In this document: positions 63,089 to 64,000 of the stretch, piece by piece
Layout: every line of letters begins with the position of its first letter
Numbering within the stretch: position 1 is the first letter of the stretch
Assembly: GCA_030247915.1 (NCBI GenBank)
Contig: JAPDRQ010000133.1
Coordinates: 24,392-88,391, forward strand
DNA length: 64,000 bases
Source of the DNA: Neophaeococcomyces mojaviensis
Taxonomy: Eukaryota > Ascomycota > Eurotiomycetes > Chaetothyriales
Direction of reading: 5' to 3'
Made by a program: the position numbers and the translations under genes
Notes under the pieces: model-generated
What the model was told of the DNA's origin: nothing
Seen by the model: the letters and a program-made list of their open reading frames with translations, nothing else
Databases searched by the model: none

Positions 63089-64000
63089 TGAAGCTGAGCT
63101 TCCCACAGGACACCGCGTCTCAGCTAAGAATAGGGCTGGATTCTGATGGCAAATCAAATACTTTATGGAGAACAGCAATGACAAAAGAACAGGATCAAAT
63201 GGTCGGATGTTACGATAGATATGCGCTTTCAGGTTTCGTGTGGTTTGTTTATGTGCCTTTTGCTTGAAGAAGAGGAGCAGCATTCGGGGTGTCCAAAACT
63301 TTTACTGCCATTGCGGAGCATTGTTTTCCTTAGCAGTCTTTACGACTTCCATGGAAGGGTTGATAATTTGCACATGTGCAATATATCAAATATCAGCCAA
63401 CAGGTCTCTGTTCTCCGAGTTTAATACGAGACCTTGAGTAGAGGCACGATGCTTGACCTAGTTTTGATATCAATCAGCAACAGAACAGTGCTGATAGCAT
63501 CATGCACTGATTGCTGTGGACGATGAGAAGATCTAACCATACCTTTAGGTCTAGACTACTGAGACGCATAATAGTTCTTGCTAATATATCTGGGACAACG
63601 AGCAGACATGACACCACGGAGCAGAGGGCAGACGTTGCAAAAGACAAAAGTGCTTGGAAGCGATAGGTCTAGGAGCTGCATATCGCTTTTATGTCCCTTT
63701 AACCGTAAGGCCTTGGGACCATATGCTGCAATAAGCAACATTAATGCATAGTAATGAGCACCAGCTCATACCATCCATTTTCAGTAATAGCCTATCCTTT
63801 CTGAAGAGCACAGGCCTGGTTGCGCAATACTCTACAATTGCAGCAGGTAAATCGTTTAATTAGGCTCAATCTCAAGCCCGAGCTGATATGCACATCTGGA
63901 GCGCCTTAGGCCATGAAACTCCATCCTTATTCTCCACGTTTTTCAGCCATGAAATTTGAAGGAATTGCAACCATATCGAACCATCTTTTGCTAATACCCA
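63089..64000. other. Region downstream of the 7TM-RGS gene
   Basis: Last 0.9 kb. Only short frames without homology; no gene can be supported. Confidence 0.4.

Overview
This window looks like nuclear DNA of a filamentous ascomycete (Pezizomycotina). A Dothideomycete-like black yeast or plant associate is possible, but the class cannot be fixed by eye. The evidence is the short 45-100 nt GT-AG introns with CTAAC/CTAAT-type branch sites, the gene families (SAPS, Csf1, Nrp1, Bst1, ascomycete laccase, GprK-type 7TM-RGS receptor, EGD2, Ski2), the spacing of one gene per 2-3 kb, and the mixed strands without operons. I saw no mobile element, CRISPR array, rRNA or convincing tRNA.

Layout. 1-10.4 kb: 3' end of a Csf1-type lipid-transfer protein, eEF2 (five exons, one of 17 nt), an Erg6-like methyltransferase, then dynactin p27 (minus) divergent from Psf3, which converges on Vps60/CHMP5 with 23 bp between stops. 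11-18.7 kb: SAPS phosphatase-associated protein, a transcription-factor-like protein without a zinc cluster, and a Mg-dependent HAD phosphatase. 19.5-20.1 kb: an isolated small cysteine-rich secreted protein. 21-23.2 kb: Nrp1-type RNA-binding protein with what reads as a dead exonuclease domain. 23.2-26 kb: a 2.8 kb gene-poor stretch. 26-35.5 kb, minus strand: sulfite oxidase, the Ski2 exosome helicase and a long disordered C2H2 protein. 37.5-42 kb: mitochondrial Hsp70 (Ssc1) and ATP synthase subunit d sharing a 333 bp divergent promoter, then a tocopherol-methyltransferase-like enzyme. 43-49.3 kb, minus strand: secreted laccase, mitochondrial rhodanese and a four-TM membrane protein. 50-58.7 kb: Bst1 GPI inositol deacylase, NAC alpha, ribosomal protein eL14 and an amidohydrolase. 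61-63.1 kb: a seven-TM receptor with a C-terminal RGS domain.

Together these are mainly housekeeping functions: translation and nascent chains (eEF2, NAC alpha, eL14), RNA surveillance (Ski2, Nrp1), mitochondria (Ssc1, Atp7, rhodanese), membrane traffic and lipids (Csf1, Vps60, dynactin, Bst1, Erg6-like) and DNA replication (Psf3). Laccase, the secreted small protein and the 7TM-RGS receptor are the environment-facing accessory genes. I rebuilt exon-intron structures by hand; every spliced model below keeps reading frame through all junctions. I found no clear undescribed multi-gene system. The most unusual items are the degenerate exonuclease domain in the Nrp1-type protein, two stop-free introns of length 3n (sulfite oxidase, RGS receptor), the 17-nt exon in eEF2, the RGG-rich insert in Ski2, the divergent Erg6 paralogue and the orphan secreted protein.
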